Shown piece by piece: positions 21,215 through 23,228 of a DNA stretch of 23,228 bases. The notes under the pieces are model-generated. The model made no database searches. It was not told the DNA's origin and saw nothing but the letters and a program-made list of their open reading frames with translations. The DNA is from B4-G1 sp964393895 (GTDB lineage: Bacteria; Chloroflexota; Anaerolineae; B4-G1): NCBI GenBank assembly GCA_964393895.1, contig CAYMWP010000068.1:1-23228 (forward strand), read 5' to 3'. Numbering within the stretch: position 1 is the first letter of the stretch; each line of letters starts with the position of its first letter. The position numbers and the translations under genes were made by a program.

Positions 21215-23071
21215 TGGTATCGGCGCGATAACCTGCGATGACGTGAACATCCAGGTAACGAGCGCCGCGTTGACCAACGCGCCCAGATAGGGCCGGCCCG
21301 TGAGTTGGTAGAACCAAGTCGAGATCGGGGTAGTCATTATCAGCACGCCGATGATGTGAAAGAGATTCATCGTGAACGAGGCCAGCATCCCGCCGGGGCC
21401 GACGAACGGAATGGCTCCAACTGTGAGCAGTGGCACGTACTGTATCATCATGAACAGAACCAGCGGTACCACGAGTGCGAGCGTGTTGGCGAGCGACCAG
21501 GAGACAAAGGTCTTGAGCCAGGTCTCCCTCCTGGGTAGGCGAAGCTGGCCGTGCAAGAAGAACCCCAGCAGCACAAAGCCGATCAGCAGAAACGGAAAGT
21601 AAAGCCAGAACATCAAGAAGCGGTAGGGGGTCAGGTCGCTGGCAAAGGGAAAGATGAAGCGATAGTCCACGATAAAGATGCGCTCCAGCAGATGCTCACA
21701 CAGATAGGCAAAGGAGAACAGAATCGCTCCCAGCAGTGCCGTCTTACCGATCTGCGTCCAGTCCAACCCGAACCGATCGTCTCGGTACGAGATACCCAAG
21801 TCCGCCAGCGTCAGTCCACTCTCCCGCGCTCGTCTCTTGAACCAGCGTCGGAAAATGAAAAAGCCGATGAGGTTGATCCACACGAACCACCAGACGGTGC
21901 CGTTGACCATCATCATCGGGAACAGCTTGTCAATGTGGACGACGTAGACGTGCAGGCCAAAGAGAACGAAAATCAGAAGCAGATAGAGCCACATCAGCAG
22001 CCCATTGATCGCGGCGTGTTTTAGATACGCTTTGCCGGAGCAGGCATAAGCGCCTGTCTCGACAGGCGAGCCTGAAACAGGAAGGCGGAGCGAGCGGAAG
22101 AACTTTGTGCGAAGAAACATCAGCCCCAGCGGCAGGAGAGAGGTCAGCCCGGCCAGCATAGCGACCAGCGTGGCCCATTCTTTGATCGGCCAGACCTGGC
22201 TTTCGATGAGATCTTGCCACCACCCCTTCCCCGGGTAGAGGGCGGATCTCATCCACTTCAGAGCCTCGGCGATGGCAAAGCGACTGTGGGATTCTTGAAT
22301 GTGGATCGTGGGCAGTACCAAGACCCGCCGCGCCGTCCCTTGCGCAAAGTCTCCATACGTCACCCCAAGCTGCGGGTTCTCGACTGGGATCACCTGCCGG
22401 GTCTGCGGCGTGCTCATCCATTCCTTCTCAATGTCGTCGGTCCCCGTCATACGCTCACGGTACTCGTCATATTGACCGATGATCATCAGCATGTTCCTGG
22501 GGTTGGTTGCAGAAGCGTCGAGAGTGTAGGCAAAGCCAGAGATGACCAGAGCGTCCACCGTTGGATCTTCCAGGGCGATGGTGTAGGCCATCTCGGCCCC
22601 CAGGCTGTGCCCCATCATACCGACGCGGTCGGCATCCACAAAGGGCAACGACTTGAGATGTGCCAGCGAGGTCAGACCGCCATACGTCTCGTCAAAATCT
22701 GACGCATCCGGGTCGCCTGGGATACCCGAGTTTCCCCGTCCAATGGCGTCTATGTTGAGCACCACAAAGTCGTGCCGCGCCAGTTCGATGCAGTAGGCAT
22801 CACTCGTTTCCCGGTTGTTCTGATAGCCGTGGATGTAGACAATGCCCGGCATTGGGTCATCCTGCGTCGCCTCAATCGGCCTGAGGAGCTTGGCCCGGAT
22901 TGGGATGTCGTTGTAGTTCAGGTAGGTCACGTTGCTGACCTCGACCCCTCCAAAATCTCTCTGCGCCAGCGAGGCGGCGACGACTGCGCCAACCAGTATA
23001 ACTAGACCAACAATCAGAGCAAAGCCTGCCTTGCTGCGACGTTCGGTATTGAGAAGCGTGCTTGTATCCAT
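21209..23071 (-). CDS. Alpha/beta hydrolase fused to a polytopic membrane domain
   Basis: This 620-residue protein begins with a signal-anchor helix (about 16-36). An alpha/beta hydrolase domain (about 50-280) follows, with oxyanion loop YIHGYQNN, nucleophile S156 in GHSLG, candidate acid D202 (GQYDEY) and candidate His H257 or H262 (IHIQESHSRF). The remaining 320 residues hold about seven or eight membrane helices, the first near 298-320. The hydrolase is probably extracytoplasmic. Residues 331-346 (PVSGSPVETGAYACSG) are encoded by a palindromic repeat in a loop between helices. GGAGG precedes the ATG at 23071. The crotonase gene follows after 41 bp. Esterase, peptidase or acyltransferase roles are all possible. 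Confidence 0.82.
   Translation of the reverse strand: MDTSTLLNTERRSKAGFALIVGLVILVGAVVAASLAQRDFGGVEVSNVTYLNYNDIPIRAKLLRPIEATQDDPMPGIVYIHGYQNNRETSDAYCIELARHDFVVLNIDAIGRGNSGIPGDPDASDFDETYGGLTSLAHLKSLPFVDADRVGMMGHSLGAEMAYTIALEDPTVDALVISGFAYTLDASATNPRNMLMIIGQYDEYRERMTGTDDIEKEWMSTPQTRQVIPVENPQLGVTYGDFAQGTARRVLVLPTIHIQESHSRFAIAEALKWMRSALYPGKGWWQDLIESQVWPIKEWATLVAMLAGLTSLLPLGLMFLRTKFFRSLRLPVSGSPVETGAYACSGKAYLKHAAINGLLMWLYLLLIFVLFGLHVYVVHIDKLFPMMMVNGTVWWFVWINLIGFFIFRRWFKRRARESGLTLADLGISYRDDRFGLDWTQIGKTALLGAILFSFAYLCEHLLERIFIVDYRFIFPFASDLTPYRFLMFWLYFPFLLIGFVLLGFFLHGQLRLPRRETWLKTFVSWSLANTLALVVPLVLFMMIQYVPLLTVGAIPFVGPGGMLASFTMNLFHIIGVLIMTTPISTWFYQLTGRPYLGALVNAALVTWMFTSSQVIAPIPV
22041..22081. repeat. Palindromic repeat inserted in frame
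   Basis: CGCCTGTC-TC-GACAGGCG (22051-22068) is a perfect 8-bp stem. Outer CAGGC/GCCTG arms and a neighbouring CCTG-AAA-CAGG dyad extend the structure. It is read through as residues 331-344 of the hydrolase-membrane protein without breaking the frame. Confidence 0.7.
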
Positions 23072-23228
23072 TCCACCTCCGATCTAGAAAACGAATTCTC
23101 ACTAACTTGATGTGGGGCAAATTGCCAATTTTCCCCTACGCGCTGCCTCAGAATATTGAAAAAGCCTTGCGTCACTACTCACCATTCGCGTAATCCGTGA
23201 CCACTATGGTGAATTCTATGCCAGGCCA
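23072..23228. other. Upstream spacer at window end
   Basis: This 157-bp stretch shows no gene. It contains the GGAGG site of the hydrolase gene, an 11-bp dyad GGCAAATTGCC (23118-23128) and an ACCA-CTA-TGGT dyad near 23200. No convincing -35/-10 pair is visible. An ATG at 23206 runs off the edge without a ribosome site and is not called. Confidence 0.5.

Noticed and set aside
23206..23228. Start of a plus-strand gene at the window end
   Set aside because: Only seven codons are visible and there is no ribosome site, so it cannot be supported.

Overview
The window looks like chromosomal DNA of an uncultured Chloroflexota bacterium, probably Anaerolineae. The base composition is high in GC. The genes fit that lineage: archaeal-type indolepyruvate ferredoxin oxidoreductase, several membrane-anchored glycosidase-like proteins, an NBR1-type Ig-like domain, and many short palindromic and heptanucleotide repeats between genes. 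The taxonomic call is inference from gene content, with no marker gene present.

Left part (1-13.6 kb, all minus strand). Transcription runs right to left. An aminotransferase (12482-13606) is followed by a possible short RNA and an intrinsic terminator. Next is a 1196-residue chimeric membrane protein (8508-12098) that joins an RNA polymerase alpha-CTD-like domain to extracytoplasmic carbohydrate-type domains. A strong promoter at 8473-8501 then appears to drive a six-gene run: two membrane-anchored clan GH-A glycosidase-like proteins, RNA 3'-phosphate cyclase (rtcA), ribonuclease Z (rnz), a small zinc-ribbon protein and a hemolysin III/PAQR membrane protein. After a repeat-rich gap come iorA and iorB.

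Middle (13.6-14.8 kb). Divergent promoters flank a nested palindromic element. A small LiaF-like membrane protein follows, then about 380 bp of composite repeats. These include a 54-bp exact inverted copy of the window's first 54 bases.

Right part (14.8-20.4 kb, plus strand). This is an NAD module: the regulator nrtR, a promoter and a candidate operator, nadE, a fused nadC-nadA gene, nadB, and kptA, an NAD-consuming RNA 2'-phosphotransferase. Most of the de novo pathway from aspartate to NAD is here; nadD is missing from the window.

Far right (20.4-23.2 kb, minus strand). A PaaG-like crotonase and an alpha/beta hydrolase fused to a polytopic membrane domain. The hydrolase gene carries an in-frame palindromic repeat.

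The most notable points are: (1) the membrane-spanning alpha-CTD/glycosidase-like chimera, which keeps key DNA-contact residues of alpha-CTD and may be a one-component surface sensor; (2) the NadC-NadA fusion, whose seam is a heptanucleotide tandem repeat of the kind found at other gene borders here; (3) the NrtR/NAD/KptA arrangement, with RtcA and RNase Z nearby; and (4) the dispersed palindromes, some inserted in reading frames.
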